Source of the DNA: Acinetobacter sp. WC-141
GTDB taxonomy: Bacteria; Pseudomonadota; Gammaproteobacteria; Pseudomonadales; Moraxellaceae
Reading direction: 5' to 3'
DNA: 64,000 bases
Assembly (NCBI RefSeq): GCF_000313935.1
Contig: NZ_AMSS01000001.1
Location: 60,159-124,158 of the forward strand
Below are positions 19,204 through 28,496 of the stretch, in pieces. How positions within the stretch are numbered: position 1 is the first letter of the stretch; every line of letters begins with the position of its first letter. A model generated the notes under the pieces. That model saw only the letters and a program-made list of their open reading frames with translations, was not told where the DNA came from and searched no databases. The position numbers and the translations under genes were made by a program.

Positions 19204-19392
19204 ATTGACTGAAATTCAAAGTAATTTAGTTATTTTTTCTAAATGGTTGCTGGATAAACGATAATAATTTGAAGCACTGCAATATGTTTTGAAAATATGT
19301 GATTTTTTACATAAAACATTGAATTTTAAAAATATACAAATCACGAGAAATCTACTTTAATACGCCGCATTAAATATACTTAACTTTGGTAA

Positions 19393-19989
19393 ATGAATAA
19401 GATGTAATGCTTTATTAGAAGTTTACTTATTAAAATACTTTTGGGGATAATACCAGTGACCGCTTATGCAGATCAGAAGTGTTATGGGGATATCATCGTA
19501 TTTCAAAGATTTGATGATCAAGCGATATATCCTTATTTTATAAACTCTTCTAATGATAAAACCAAAAAAAGTGTAGAGAAAAATAAAACATTACTCATCC
19601 AAAAAAGAAAACAAAAACAAGATGAGTTGTTAGCCCAAAAGAAAGAAGACGTGCATACAAAGAAAGTAGAAGAAAAGAAAAATTTTGACAGTAAAAAGCA
19701 ACTTGATGCAGCTGTCGCTAAAGAAATTTTGGAAAATGGTGAAAAGAAATGGATGGTACAAGTTGCATTAGCGGCTACTCAAAATAAGGCAAACATAGTT
19801 CAGTCGCAGTTAGAAGCTAAGGGTTATAAGGTTGTAACCAGTGCAACAACTAAAGGCATACGGGTCATGGTAGACCCTGCAAATGACTATGCCATAGCAC
19901 AAATTATTAGAGAAAAAATTATTACTGATAATAGTTTGAATATGCCATCTGCTTGGGTGTTTAAGTGGGCATCCTTAACACCTCAATAA
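19393..19989 (+). pseudogene. SPOR-domain protein with a stop codon in its signal peptide
   Basis: The frame from ATG 19393 reads M-N-K-M-stop-CFIRSLLIKILLGIIPVTAYA-D. That is a good signal peptide interrupted by TAA at 19405-19407, only four codons from the start. After the signal comes a short cysteine-containing region, a lysine/glutamine-rich linker (about 50 residues), and a C-terminal SPOR-like domain (KKWMVQVALAATQNKANIV, LEAKGYKVV, GIRVMVDP). SPOR domains bind denuded peptidoglycan at septa. The only non-ATG start downstream, TTG 19441, would leave a signal peptide too short to work. A single base change (for example AAA to TAA) or a sequencing error would explain it. If there is no error, the gene is probably silent or exported poorly. 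It ends at a shared terminator before oxyR. Confidence 0.6.
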
Positions 19990-19990
19990 A

Positions 19991-20020
19991 ATAAAAAGGA
20001 GTCCGAAGACTCCTTTTTTT
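19991..20020. terminator. Bidirectional terminator, SPOR gene / oxyR
   Basis: AAAAAGGAGTC (19993-20003), CGAA loop, GACTCCTTTTT (20008-20018). Runs of A and T on both sides serve both convergent units. Confidence 0.85.
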
Positions 20021-20927
20021 AATCATGTAATCTTGTCGTAATTTTCTGCATAATTTGCAGTAATACATCGAACTCACTTTGTAACGGTGTACTTTTACGA
20101 GTCACTAGCGCTAAGGTACGGCTCGGTGCATCTTCAATTGGTTTTGCAGTAATCTGATCATTAAACTTGATCATACTATTTTCAATTGCAATTTCTGGTA
20201 AAAGCGTAAAGCCTAAATCAGAAGAAACCATTTCAACTAACGTTGGTAAAGAGCTTGCTTTTAAACGGTTGTCGTTTTTACGCTCGCCGATAGGGCACGC
20301 ACTCAAAACGTGGTCACGTAAACAGTGACCTTCTTCAAGCAAAATTAATCTTGATAAATCAAGATCATCTAGAGAGTTTGCTTGAAGAGCATTCGCATCT
20401 TGTTTACTACATACAAGGTACAAGTTTTCTTTCGAAATTTCAGCGACTTTTAGGCCTCTCGTGTCAAATGGTAGGGCAAGAACGATCATGTCTAAATTAC
20501 CATGTTCTAAACGCTCTACAATTTTTTCACTTTGTGCTTCATGCAAATGCAGCTGAATTTTAGGTAACTGCTGATGCACTTCATCAAGTAATCGTGTCAG
20601 GATAAAAGGTGCAATGGTTGGAATAACACCTAAATGCAAATCACCCGTTAACGGCTCACTCATTTCACGGCTCAAACGCATTAAATCTTGAGCATCTGCT
20701 AGTAGTACACGGGCACGAGCAACGACTTGTTCACCTAAAGGTGTTAAACGCACATTCTGACGATCACGTTCTACCAGAACGCCACCTAATAACCGTTCAA
20801 GCTCCATAATGCCGCCTGATAGCGTCGATTGAGTGACAAAAGAGCGGCGTGCTGCTTCAGTAAAATGCAAAGTTTCCGACAACGTAACTAAATATGATAG
20901 CTGTCTTAATGAGGGTAATGCAGCCAT
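20019..20927 (-). CDS. oxyR: Hydrogen peroxide sensor OxyR
   Basis: LysR-type activator of peroxide defence. The 302-residue protein has an N-terminal winged helix (RQLSYLVTLSETLHFTEAA, TQSTLSGGIMELERLLG) and a regulatory domain with LLEEGHCLRDHVLSAC. Cys202 and Cys211 correspond to the redox-active pair of E. coli OxyR. It is last in the rubA-rubB-estB-oxyR operon, 6 bp after estB. This is the order reported in Acinetobacter ADP1, and it ties peroxide sensing to rubredoxin-dependent oxidation. Confidence 0.95.
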   Translation of the reverse strand: MAALPSLRQLSYLVTLSETLHFTEAARRSFVTQSTLSGGIMELERLLGGVLVERDRQNVRLTPLGEQVVARARVLLADAQDLMRLSREMSEPLTGDLHLGVIPTIAPFILTRLLDEVHQQLPKIQLHLHEAQSEKIVERLEHGNLDMIVLALPFDTRGLKVAEISKENLYLVCSKQDANALQANSLDDLDLSRLILLEEGHCLRDHVLSACPIGERKNDNRLKASSLPTLVEMVSSDLGFTLLPEIAIENSMIKFNDQITAKPIEDAPSRTLALVTRKSTPLQSEFDVLLQIMQKITTRLHD

Positions 20928-20933
20928 AGTGTC

Positions 20934-21878
20934 CTAGTCTGATGATTTAAAATGATGCGCAAATAAACCGCTAAGCTGTGGAATAAAATGTGCAGGGATA
21001 TCATGCCCCATTCCATCAATTAATTCAAACTTAGCACCGGGAATTGCTTTTGCTACAGCCTTACCGTGGCTAGGCGGAAGTAAGCGATCGCGAGAGCCAT
21101 GTAAGACTAAAGCGGGTTGCTTAATTTCACGGTCGAGTTGTAGTAAGGAGCCTGTACATAATATTGCTAAAAACTGTTGAAGTACACCAGCAGGATAATA
21201 GCTACGTTGATAAAGCTTACGCGCGGTTTGCATTGCTTCAATCTGGTTGATATAACCAGGTGAACCAATCAGTTGAAATAGTTTTAAACTATGATTAACA
21301 ATACCTTCTTCGTCACGTGTCTCGGGTTTACCAATTAAACTCAAAAGTTGTTTCGGAAAAGGAGGTGGTAAAAAAGGCTGGTTATTGCTTGTAAACATAA
21401 GCCCTAATTTTTCAACCTTTTCTGGATATTTTGCTGCAAGAATTTGAGCAATCATGCCACCCATTGACGCACCAATCACATGCGCTTTGGTCACGCCTAA
21501 ACGATCAATGAGTATGGATACATCATCTGCCATATCATGCAGCGTATAAGGTGCACCCTGATTAGTTAGACCCAGTGCAAAGCGGCCCATCAATTTGACG
21601 GTATTTAAGCGTTTACCTTCGTGACGTACTTTTGAAGAAAGGCCAATATCACGGTTATCAAAACGAATAACACGAAATCCTTGATCAATCAGCGATTTAC
21701 AGAAGAAATCTGGCCAAAAAAGCATTTGAGCACCAAGACCCATAATCAGCAAAATGGTTGGATGTTCTGGTCTTCCACCTACTTCTACATGTAATTCAAT
21801 GCCATTGCCTAAGTTGACTTTGGTTTCTTGCATGAAAGATGTGTACGGTGAAATGTTAAACTGTAAGGCGCTATTCAT
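20934..21878 (-). CDS. estB: Esterase EstB (alpha/beta hydrolase)
   Basis: Carboxylesterase-type alpha/beta hydrolase of 314 residues from ATG 21878. Conserved parts are LLIMGLGAQMLFWPDFF, FDNRDIGLS, the nucleophile elbow GASMGGM with Ser138, an acid in GSRDRLLPP and His in GMGHDIP. Two in-frame ATG codons exist. AAGGAA lies eight bases before the second (21878) but only one base before the first (21887), so I chose 21878. There is no signal peptide. The gene lies between rubB and oxyR. Its ribosome binding site is embedded in alternative hairpins (21886-21921). Confidence 0.9.
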   Translation of the reverse strand: MNSALQFNISPYTSFMQETKVNLGNGIELHVEVGGRPEHPTILLIMGLGAQMLFWPDFFCKSLIDQGFRVIRFDNRDIGLSSKVRHEGKRLNTVKLMGRFALGLTNQGAPYTLHDMADDVSILIDRLGVTKAHVIGASMGGMIAQILAAKYPEKVEKLGLMFTSNNQPFLPPPFPKQLLSLIGKPETRDEEGIVNHSLKLFQLIGSPGYINQIEAMQTARKLYQRSYYPAGVLQQFLAILCTGSLLQLDREIKQPALVLHGSRDRLLPPSHGKAVAKAIPGAKFELIDGMGHDIPAHFIPQLSGLFAHHFKSSD

Positions 21879-21885
21879 GTTATTC

Positions 21886-21921
21886 ATTCCTTAAAGGAAT
21901 ACTCTCTAACCGAGTATTCCT
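21886..21921 (-). promoter_or_regulatory. Mutually exclusive hairpins at the estB ribosome binding site
   Basis: On the mRNA, AGGAATACTC (21921-21912) can pair perfectly with GAGTATTCCT (21904-21895). The second half of that stem, ATTCCT, can instead pair with AGGAAT (21891-21886 region), which contains the Shine-Dalgarno of estB. The two folds cannot coexist: one exposes the site, the other hides it. Confidence 0.45.
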
Positions 21922-21931
21922 GATACAAACC

Positions 21932-23113
21932 TTATGCTTGGGCTGGAATAAGATCTGGAACAAGCTTTGTTAAAGTTAAACGTTGTTTACCTGCGGTTGC
22001 ACCTAACAATACAAAACCACGTAATGTTCCGTCATTGTCAATTGCTTTGGCAAGCATACCATCGTCGAACTCTTCTGTTTCCCAGTTCACTTCTACATCA
22101 ACTGGCGCTGGCAAAACTGTAAGTGGAGCAGCCGGCGTTTTTACTGCAACTGGCATAGCAGGGTAGTGCACAGCAGTTTGTTGTCCACTGAGGGTTTTTG
22201 CGAGGGCACGAGCCTGTTGCATAATTGGCATAACATATGGAAGTAAAGTACCGTTTACCTCTGCGCAATCCCCAATTGCATAAATGTCTGCTTGATTTGT
22301 TTCCAGTAAACCATTGGTAATAATTCCACGGCTCGTTTGAATATCTGCACTTTGAGCCAGTGAGATATTTGGCTGTAAGCCAATTGCAGAAAGAACAATG
22401 TCAGCAACCAATGTTTGTCCGTTTGCGAGTGTTATCGCATAATCTTCACCGTTATTAATTTTACTCACTTTTTCAACGGTTGTGCCTAACGCAAATTTCA
22501 CCCCAGCTTCCTCAAGATTTTGCTGAAAAGCAGAAGCAATATGTCCTGGAAGTAAACGACCTAATGGTTGAGGAGCTAAATCAATCACAGTAATGTCATA
22601 TTCACTATGAAGTAAGTCGTTAGCAAACTCACAACCAATTAAACCTGCACCCAAAATAACAACACGTTTGTCTTTGCGCTGAGCTAGATTTTCACGAAAA
22701 GTGCGGTAATCACTCAATGAGTTCACGACATGAATGTCATCGCTACCATCACCTGCAATTGCAAGACGAATTGGGTTGGCACCCACGGCTAAAATCAGTT
22801 TAGAGTAGGGTTGCTGCGATGTTACACCATCCTTCTCAAGAACAAGCTCATGGCGTTCAGCTAAAATCTCTTTTACATAAGTAAAAGGCTCAATACGCAT
22901 ATTGAGTTGAGTACCCATTTTAGCAGCATCACCTAAAGGAATTTGTTCAGGTGCTTTTTTACCTGCAAAGGCATTTGATAATGTTGGTTTTGCGTAGTTC
23001 ACTGCATCATCCGCACAAATCATCACAAGTTCTTGCTCTGGGCTAAGCTTACGGAACTCACGTGCTAAGGTATAACCCGCCATGCCTGATCCGATAATGA
23101 CGATAGGATGCAT
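21932..23113 (-). CDS. rubB: Rubredoxin-NAD(+) reductase
   Basis: FAD enzyme that passes electrons from NADH to rubredoxin for alkane hydroxylase. The 393-residue protein has an N-terminal FAD dinucleotide fold IVIIGSGMAGYTLAREF, a second (NADH) fold VVILGAGLIGCEFANDL, and the FAD-binding IYAIGDCAEVNG. The C-terminal about 70 residues match the small domain of AlkT/RubB enzymes. It is second in the rub operon. A terminator-like hairpin between rubA and rubB may lower its level relative to rubredoxin. Confidence 0.93.
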   Translation of the reverse strand: MHPIVIIGSGMAGYTLAREFRKLSPEQELVMICADDAVNYAKPTLSNAFAGKKAPEQIPLGDAAKMGTQLNMRIEPFTYVKEILAERHELVLEKDGVTSQQPYSKLILAVGANPIRLAIAGDGSDDIHVVNSLSDYRTFRENLAQRKDKRVVILGAGLIGCEFANDLLHSEYDITVIDLAPQPLGRLLPGHIASAFQQNLEEAGVKFALGTTVEKVSKINNGEDYAITLANGQTLVADIVLSAIGLQPNISLAQSADIQTSRGIITNGLLETNQADIYAIGDCAEVNGTLLPYVMPIMQQARALAKTLSGQQTAVHYPAMPVAVKTPAAPLTVLPAPVDVEVNWETEEFDDGMLAKAIDNDGTLRGFVLLGATAGKQRLTLTKLVPDLIPAQA

Positions 23114-23164
23114 TTTTTTCTCCAGAGTTAGAATTATTTATTTAATACGGGATTGGTAATATTC

Positions 23165-23195
23165 GTAAAAAAGACCATGTCAATCATGGCCTTTT
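23165..23195 (-). terminator. Terminator-like hairpin between rubA and rubB
   Basis: CCATG (23075-type stem at 23175-23179) pairs with CATGG (23185-23189), extended by AAAG/CTTT beyond one mismatch. On the minus strand six T residues follow. It lies after the rubA stop and before rubB, so it would act as a partial terminator. Confidence 0.5.
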
Positions 23196-23206
23196 ACTTT
23201 ACGTTC

Positions 23207-23371
23207 TTAGATTTCGATCATTTCGAAGTCAGCTTTTGAAACGCCGCAATCAGGGCAAGTCCAGTCATCTGGAATATCTTCCCATTTTGTTCCAGCTGCA
23301 ATGCCGTCTTGTGGCCAACCTTCTGCTTCATCATAAATCCATCCACAAACGATACATTGATATTTTTTCAT
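23207..23371 (-). CDS. rubA: Rubredoxin
   Basis: Small one-iron electron carrier (54 residues from ATG 23371) between RubB and alkane monooxygenase. Two CxxC knuckles, [15 protein letters not shown] and [10 protein letters not shown], supply four cysteine ligands. GGAGAG just upstream supports this start; an upstream in-frame TTG at 23401 would add ten residues not typical of the family. It is first gene of the rubA-rubB-estB-oxyR operon. Confidence 0.95.
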   Translation of the reverse strand: MKKYQCIVCGWIYDEAEGWPQDGIAAGTKWEDIPDDWTCPDCGVSKADFEMIEI

Positions 23372-23806
23372 GAGACTCTCCGCACTGATAAGTTTGCTCA
23401 AAGCTGCCTTTCAGTAAAACTATTCCATCTATTAATAATGTAACTACGATCCGGTCAATAATAACCAATGTGCCTTTGATCGGATATCAAATTTTTACGC
23501 AGTTCTACATTCAAAGTAAAGTAAATAACGGAGTTTAATCATTCGTAAGCAAAGATGAATGGCAGGTTAGGACAAATAAGTGGTTATTTAGGCAAAACTT
23601 CGCCATAAACTAATAATAACTAATGCATTCTTACAATTAATTTTATTTGTGAAAATATCATGAAATAAAGAGTACCTGATTATTTAAAAGATTCATCTCA
23701 TACGAAAGCCAAATAACAACAAACTACATTGCTATAGAATGTCATTATTAAAACCGAAAATTAAAATTTGCTGTCATTTAGACGGTATAAATCAGGGAAG
23801 TAAAAT
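23372..23806. promoter_or_regulatory. Divergent intergenic region with a dyad upstream of rubA
   Basis: This 435-bp AT-rich gap between divergent genes has no ORF. An inverted repeat pairs GATCCGGTCAA (23448-23458) with TTGATCGGATA (23476-23486): ten pairs including one G-U, across a 17-base spacer. It lies 77-115 bp upstream of rubA and could be an operator. Nothing else is evident. Confidence 0.35.
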
Positions 23807-24247
23807 ATGGAAAATTTAGTATATGAAGTGGAAATTGATGCCCCTATAGAAAAAGTCTGGGACTTACTTTGGAATAGGGAGACATATAACGCTTGGACAA
23901 AATTCTTTGCACCAGATTCTTCTATGCGTACTGACTGGCAAATAGGAGGTAAAACTTATTTTCTTGACGGCGAAGGAAATGGGATGGTTTCTACAATCGA
24001 ACAAATGCAAAAACCGGAGGTATTGATTTTTAAACATTTGGGAATGATTAAGGAGGGGAAAGAAGATTTGGAAAGCGAAGAGGTTAAAGGTTGGAGTGGC
24101 TCCTTAGAAAAATATTTTTTAACTCAGAAAAATAATATAACTACTTTAAAAGTTGAATTGGCCACCTTGCCTGAATATATGGGCATGTTGAAAAGTGGCT
24201 TTGTCCAAGGTTTTGAGGTGATTAAAAAAATGGCAGAAGCAAAATAG
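23807..24247 (+). CDS. SRPBCC (AHSA1-like) domain protein
   Basis: A 146-residue START/SRPBCC-fold protein of the activator-of-Hsp90-ATPase type. The N-terminal EVEIDAPIEKVWDLLWNRETYNAW is the hallmark first strand and helix. The middle part has IGGKTYFLDGEGNGMV, and the C-terminal helix is GFVQGFEVIKKMAEA. These small cytoplasmic proteins bind hydrophobic ligands; the ligand is unknown. It stands alone, and the upstream AAGT region gives only a weak ribosome binding site. Confidence 0.8.
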   Translation: MENLVYEVEIDAPIEKVWDLLWNRETYNAWTKFFAPDSSMRTDWQIGGKTYFLDGEGNGMVSTIEQMQKPEVLIFKHLGMIKEGKEDLESEEVKGWSGSLEKYFLTQKNNITTLKVELATLPEYMGMLKSGFVQGFEVIKKMAEAK

Positions 24248-24298
24248 AGCTTCATTTATTTATGTATAAACCAGTTTTTATAATCAAACGATAGAAAT

Positions 24299-24787
24299 CT
24301 AGGCCAAATATTTTTTATAAATTTTCATAATCAGATCATTAATCCGCGAAGGATAGGCCAAGCGATGATGTCCACCTTCAAAAGTTTCGATATTCATATA
24401 AGGAGCAAGCTTTTCTTGAACGTGGTACATATCAAGTTGCTCATCTCCTAATTCTAAATAGGCCATTTTAGGATTAGAGAGAATGAGTTCTTCTTCAGAA
24501 AGTTGAGGGTAGTCCGCCCGAAAATTAGGGTTAAGACTTGGATTTGCCACAATAACAGCTAATTTATGTTGAGCAGCAGTTTTTAGCGCCCAATAGCCAC
24601 CAATGCTATGGCCCACCAATAAATCTGGTTTGATCGTCTGAATAGCCTGATGGTAAAAGTACTCAACAGATGCATAACTTAAGTTACGATAATCGACGTC
24701 AATACAAAATTTTTCAGGATGTAAAATGGCATGGAACTTTGTCGACTCACGCGAAGAATCCAAGCCATGTAAAAATAGAATTTTCAT
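24299..24787 (-). CDS. YqiA/YcfP-type alpha/beta hydrolase
   Basis: Small cytoplasmic esterase-like protein of 162 residues. It starts directly at the first strand MKILFLHGLDSSRESTK, has the nucleophile elbow VGHSIGGYWA (Ser61) and a late His in GGHHRLAY. The short length without a lid matches the YqiA/UPF0227 group. It is convergent with the SRPBCC gene and upstream of lysS in the opposite direction. The substrate is unknown. Confidence 0.8.
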   Translation of the reverse strand: MKILFLHGLDSSRESTKFHAILHPEKFCIDVDYRNLSYASVEYFYHQAIQTIKPDLLVGHSIGGYWALKTAAQHKLAVIVANPSLNPNFRADYPQLSEEELILSNPKMAYLELGDEQLDMYHVQEKLAPYMNIETFEGGHHRLAYPSRINDLIMKIYKKYLA

Positions 24788-24983
24788 TATTTACGACACA
24801 ATCTCATTGATAAAATAAAAGGCAAATAGGGCCTTTTGAATATCGAGGTTATTTGGATTTTTTTATATTTTACTAAATGTTTTAAAAAATGATCTTAGCG
24901 ATTGGTCTAAGTCATTTTGCCCTTAAAAAGCAGTGTTCGTTTCTATAAAACTGTCTTTTTTCATTTTTGTTTGATTGAAATCA

Positions 24984-25012
24984 TTCGAAAAACTCCCGCA
25001 ATCTGTTAAGAT
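24984..25012 (+). promoter_or_regulatory. Candidate sigma-70 promoter of lysS
   Basis: TTCGAA (24984-24989), 17-bp spacer, TAAGAT (25007-25012), 34 bp before the lysS ATG. Confidence 0.4.
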
Positions 25013-25045
25013 ATGGCACTTAATTTTTACTTAATCGAGGCAGAG

Positions 25046-26575
25046 ATGACGCAACAAAACGCTCAATCGACTTCTGAACCAACTATTTCCGAAAACGATT
25101 TAATTGCACAGCGTCATGCCAAATTAAAGCAAATCCAAGATGTTGCGAAGGAAACTGGAAAGAGTCCTTGGCCGAATACGTTTAAGCGTGAACACTACGC
25201 TGCTGACCTACAAGAACAATTTAAAGATCAGTCGAAAGAACAAATTGAAAGCGCTGAGCATGTTTATGTAAAAGTTGCTGGTCGTGTCATGTTAAACCGT
25301 GGTTCTTTCATGGTTATTCAAGATATGACAGGCCGTATTCAGTTATATGTTGACCGTAAGGGTTTACCAAAAGATATTCTTGAGACTATTAAAGGTTTAG
25401 ATCTTGGTGACATTATTGCTGCTGAAGGCTATATCGGACGTTCAGGAAAAGGTGATTTATATGTTCACCTTGAAGGTTTTGAACTTCTTACAAAATCTCT
25501 TCGTCCGTTACCAGATAAATTCCATGGCTTAAATGACACAGAAGTTAAGTATCGTAAACGTTATCTTGACTTAATTGTGAATGAAGAAACACGTAAAACT
25601 TTTGAAATCCGTGCCAAAGTAGTTGCTGGAATTCGAGCATTCTTAAACAATGAACGTTTCATGGAAGTTGAAACGCCAATGATGCATGTGATTCCGGGTG
25701 GTGCATCTGCGCGTCCGTTTGAAACACATCACAATGCTTTGGATATGCCTTTATTCTTGCGTATCGCACCTGAGCTTTATTTAAAACGCTTGGTTGTTGG
25801 TGGTTTTGAACGTGTGTTTGAAATTAACCGTAACTTCCGTAATGAAGGTGTTTCAACGCGTCACAACCCTGAATTTACGATGATCGAGTTTTATCAAGCT
25901 TATGCTGATTATAAAGACTTGATGCAATTAACTGAAAACATGCTTGAAAAGTTGGCTTTGGACATTTTGGGTACAACAGATGTGCCTTACCAAGGTGAAG
26001 TGTTTAGCTTCAAAGGGCCATTCAAGAAAATCTCTATGTTTGATGCGATTTTAGAGAATAACCCACAATTTACGCCTGAAAATGTTGGCGACCGTGAGTT
26101 CCTTGCTCAATTTATTCGTGAAGAATTAAAAGAACAAGTTAAGCCTGGTTTTGGTTTGGGTAAGCTTCAAACGATTGTATTTGAAGAAACTGTTGAAACT
26201 AAACTTCGTCAGCCTACATTTATTACTGAATATCCTGCTGAAACTTCTCCACTCGCTCGCCGTAATGATGACAATGCACATATTACTGATCGTTTTGAGT
26301 TTTTCATTGGTGGCCGTGAGTTGGCAAATGGTTTCAGCGAGTTAAATGATCCAATTGATCAGGCTGAACGTTTCCAAGCCCAAGTTGCAGAAAAAGATGC
26401 TGGTGATGATGAAGCAATGCATTACGATGCAGAGTTTGTCGAAGCGCTTGAGTATGGTTTACCACCTACAGCTGGCGAAGGTATCGGTATTGACCGTTTG
26501 GTCATGTTATTTGCCGATGCACCAAGTATTCGTGATGTAATTTTATTCCCGCACATGCGTCGTAAAGAAGGTTAA
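25046..26575 (+). CDS. lysS: Lysyl-tRNA synthetase, class II
   Basis: Charges tRNA-Lys. The 509-residue protein has an N-terminal OB-fold anticodon domain (about 60-180, with [19 protein letters not shown]) and a class II catalytic domain with motif 2 [15 protein letters not shown] and motif 3 [16 protein letters not shown] 25046 follows GAGG at a normal distance. The TTG at 25013 lies within the promoter and is not the start. It is monocistronic with a strong terminator. Confidence 0.97.
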   Translation: MTQQNAQSTSEPTISENDLIAQRHAKLKQIQDVAKETGKSPWPNTFKREHYAADLQEQFKDQSKEQIESAEHVYVKVAGRVMLNRGSFMVIQDMTGRIQLYVDRKGLPKDILETIKGLDLGDIIAAEGYIGRSGKGDLYVHLEGFELLTKSLRPLPDKFHGLNDTEVKYRKRYLDLIVNEETRKTFEIRAKVVAGIRAFLNNERFMEVETPMMHVIPGGASARPFETHHNALDMPLFLRIAPELYLKRLVVGGFERVFEINRNFRNEGVSTRHNPEFTMIEFYQAYADYKDLMQLTENMLEKLALDILGTTDVPYQGEVFSFKGPFKKISMFDAILENNPQFTPENVGDREFLAQFIREELKEQVKPGFGLGKLQTIVFEETVETKLRQPTFITEYPAETSPLARRNDDNAHITDRFEFFIGGRELANGFSELNDPIDQAERFQAQVAEKDAGDDEAMHYDAEFVEALEYGLPPTAGEGIGIDRLVMLFADAPSIRDVILFPHMRRKEG

Positions 26576-26588
26576 TCTTCTTTAAAGA

Positions 26589-26618
26589 AAAAAGGCAGTA
26601 TTTATACTGCCTTTTTTT
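26589..26618 (+). terminator. Terminator of lysS
   Basis: AAAGGCAGTA (26591-26600), loop TTTA, TACTGCCTTT (26605-26614), T-run. Confidence 0.9.
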
Positions 26619-26761
26619 ATAACTTTTATATCTCAAAAACTTACCTATCTATACTAATCTTAAGATAGCGTTAAAAAATGTAATTGCACAGTTTAACAAT
26701 TGCAAATTTGTGATAAAAAATTTAAGGTGTTGCTCATAAATAACTTTGAGAATTGGCTGGC

Positions 26762-28204
26762 ATGTTTCTAAGAAAAACACTTTCGATTGCAATATTGGCA
26801 ACTGCTTCATCCGCTATTTTTGCACAAGGCTTAGTGCTAAATAATGAGGACTTGCGTACCGACCTAAACTGGTTAAATCAACAAGGTGTTATCAACATTA
26901 GCACTTCGACTTGGCCGTTAAGTGGTGATGAAATCCAGAGAGCACTTTCTCAAGCACAAGTGACACATCCAGCTCAACAAAAAGTTATTAATTCAGTTCT
27001 TAATGCATTAAAGGCAGATAACAATACGGTTAAAGTGGGTACTTTTGCTGAAACTGATAGTAAAAATATTCCACAAGCATTCGGGGATAACCAAAAAGCT
27101 CAATATCAAGGTTCTTTAGAATTTAATGCTGGTGGTGAAAACTGGGATGCAAAAATCCGAGTAAATGCAGAAAAAGACCCACAAATTGATAATGGACACG
27201 ATGTGAATGTTGAAGGCTCATATGTGGCAGGTAAACTTTGGAATCAGTGGGTCGTTGCGGGACAAATTCCAACATGGTGGGGTCCTGGACATGATGGTAG
27301 CTTAATTCGTGGCGATGCTAGCCGTCCAGTTTATGGGGTAACGGCACAACGTGCTGTGCAAAATGCTTTTGAAAGCAAATGGTTATCTTGGATTGGACCT
27401 TGGCAATATCAAGCTTTTGCTGGTCAATTAGATGATTATAAAGCAATTCCAGATGCTAAATTGTTAGGTTTACGTGTAACTGCAAGACCATTACCATATT
27501 TAGAATTAGGCGCTTCTCGAACTTTACAATGGGGTGGTAAAGGGCGTTCAGAAAGTTGGGATTCTTTATGGAATGCAATTAAGGGCAATGATAATGTCTA
27601 TGATGCATCTGAGGATAGATCTAACCAAATTGCAGGATTTGATGCTCGTTTAAATCTACAAACTCTTTTAAATGCACCAGTTGGTGTTTATGGTCAATAT
27701 GTAGGAGAGGATGAAGCTGGTTTACTTCCTTCTAAAAAAATGTATTTAGCAGGTGTTGACTACTCTTCTAATTATAACAATATGCCTTATCAACTATATG
27801 CAGAATGGGCTGACACACGTACCAATAATGATGTAAAAGGTATTTCTTATAATCATTATATTTATAAAGATGGCTATTACCAACATGGTTTTCCATTAGG
27901 TCATGCAATGGGTGGCGATGGCCAAATGTATTCAGTGGGTGGTGATATCCGCTTTGATGTCATGAACCGTTTAAGTGGTCGTGCTATGGTGGTTAAGGTT
28001 AACCAATCTAACTTGGCAATCAATAAAGCCTTCCCTAAAGATGATGAAATTAAAGCACTTGATTTAACTTGGACGCATTACATAAAACCTGATCTTCCAT
28101 TAAAAATTAATGGTTGGGTAAGTGATTCTGATCTGGAAGGTAATGATGCGGGCGCATCTATTGGGATTGAAATTCCATTAGACCGTAAAATGTTCGGTTT
28201 CTAA
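26762..28204 (+). CDS. Wzi-family outer-membrane capsule-associated protein
   Basis: Wzi-type proteins are outer-membrane beta-barrels that help attach capsule to the cell. The product has 480 residues with a signal peptide ending in AIFAQ and a periplasmic helical start (LRTDLNWLNQQGVINIS, WPLSGDEIQRAL). The barrel region holds PTWWGPGHDGSLIRGDASRP, typical of the family, and many alternating aromatic strands. I chose ATG 26762 over an in-frame TTG at 26753. It is not next to a capsule locus, which is usual for Wzi homologues in this genus as far as I know. It is monocistronic, with a terminator at 28228. Confidence 0.85.
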   Translation: MFLRKTLSIAILATASSAIFAQGLVLNNEDLRTDLNWLNQQGVINISTSTWPLSGDEIQRALSQAQVTHPAQQKVINSVLNALKADNNTVKVGTFAETDSKNIPQAFGDNQKAQYQGSLEFNAGGENWDAKIRVNAEKDPQIDNGHDVNVEGSYVAGKLWNQWVVAGQIPTWWGPGHDGSLIRGDASRPVYGVTAQRAVQNAFESKWLSWIGPWQYQAFAGQLDDYKAIPDAKLLGLRVTARPLPYLELGASRTLQWGGKGRSESWDSLWNAIKGNDNVYDASEDRSNQIAGFDARLNLQTLLNAPVGVYGQYVGEDEAGLLPSKKMYLAGVDYSSNYNNMPYQLYAEWADTRTNNDVKGISYNHYIYKDGYYQHGFPLGHAMGGDGQMYSVGGDIRFDVMNRLSGRAMVVKVNQSNLAINKAFPKDDEIKALDLTWTHYIKPDLPLKINGWVSDSDLEGNDAGASIGIEIPLDRKMFGF

Positions 28205-28226
28205 TGCTTAAATAGATCATGTGTTA

Positions 28227-28260
28227 GAAAAGAGAAGCTATCAAGGCTTCTCTTTTTTTA
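28227..28260 (+). terminator. Terminator of the Wzi-family gene
   Basis: AAAAGAGAAGC (28228-28238) pairs with GCTTCTCTTTT (28246-28256), followed by T residues. Confidence 0.85.
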
Positions 28261-28420
28261 TGTTTTTTAGAGAAATCTAAAGAGTAGATCATGATTTGCT
28301 TACGTTAGCTACACAAGCTACGATTGCCAAGTTGTGCAAGTGAATCAGCATATTACATGTATATGATGAAATCGAATATCAATATGAAAAAACAAGCAAA
28401 AGGAATCGGTTTTAAATCAC

Positions 28421-28426
28421 TATAAT
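28421..28426 (+). promoter_or_regulatory. Candidate -10 of the cysD transcript
   Basis: A consensus TATAAT lies 71 bp upstream of the leader ORF. There is no good -35 at the right distance, which would fit an activator-dependent (CysB-type) promoter. Assignment is by position only. The rest of 28261-28496 shows only weak, short inverted repeats. Confidence 0.4.
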
Positions 28427-28496
28427 GCATAACTAATGCTATAAGCCATATAAAGGCTTGTGGTTAGATTATCTATCACGAAAAATTGGAGTTGTT

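Noticed and set aside
19441..19989. TTG 19441 as the true start of the SPOR gene
   Set aside because: It would begin in the middle of the hydrophobic signal core and leave only about ten residues before the cleavage site, and has no suitable ribosome binding site.
24890..24914. Hairpin upstream of lysS as a regulatory RNA
   Set aside because: The stem is short and bulged and lies upstream of the candidate promoter, so it would not be in the lysS mRNA.
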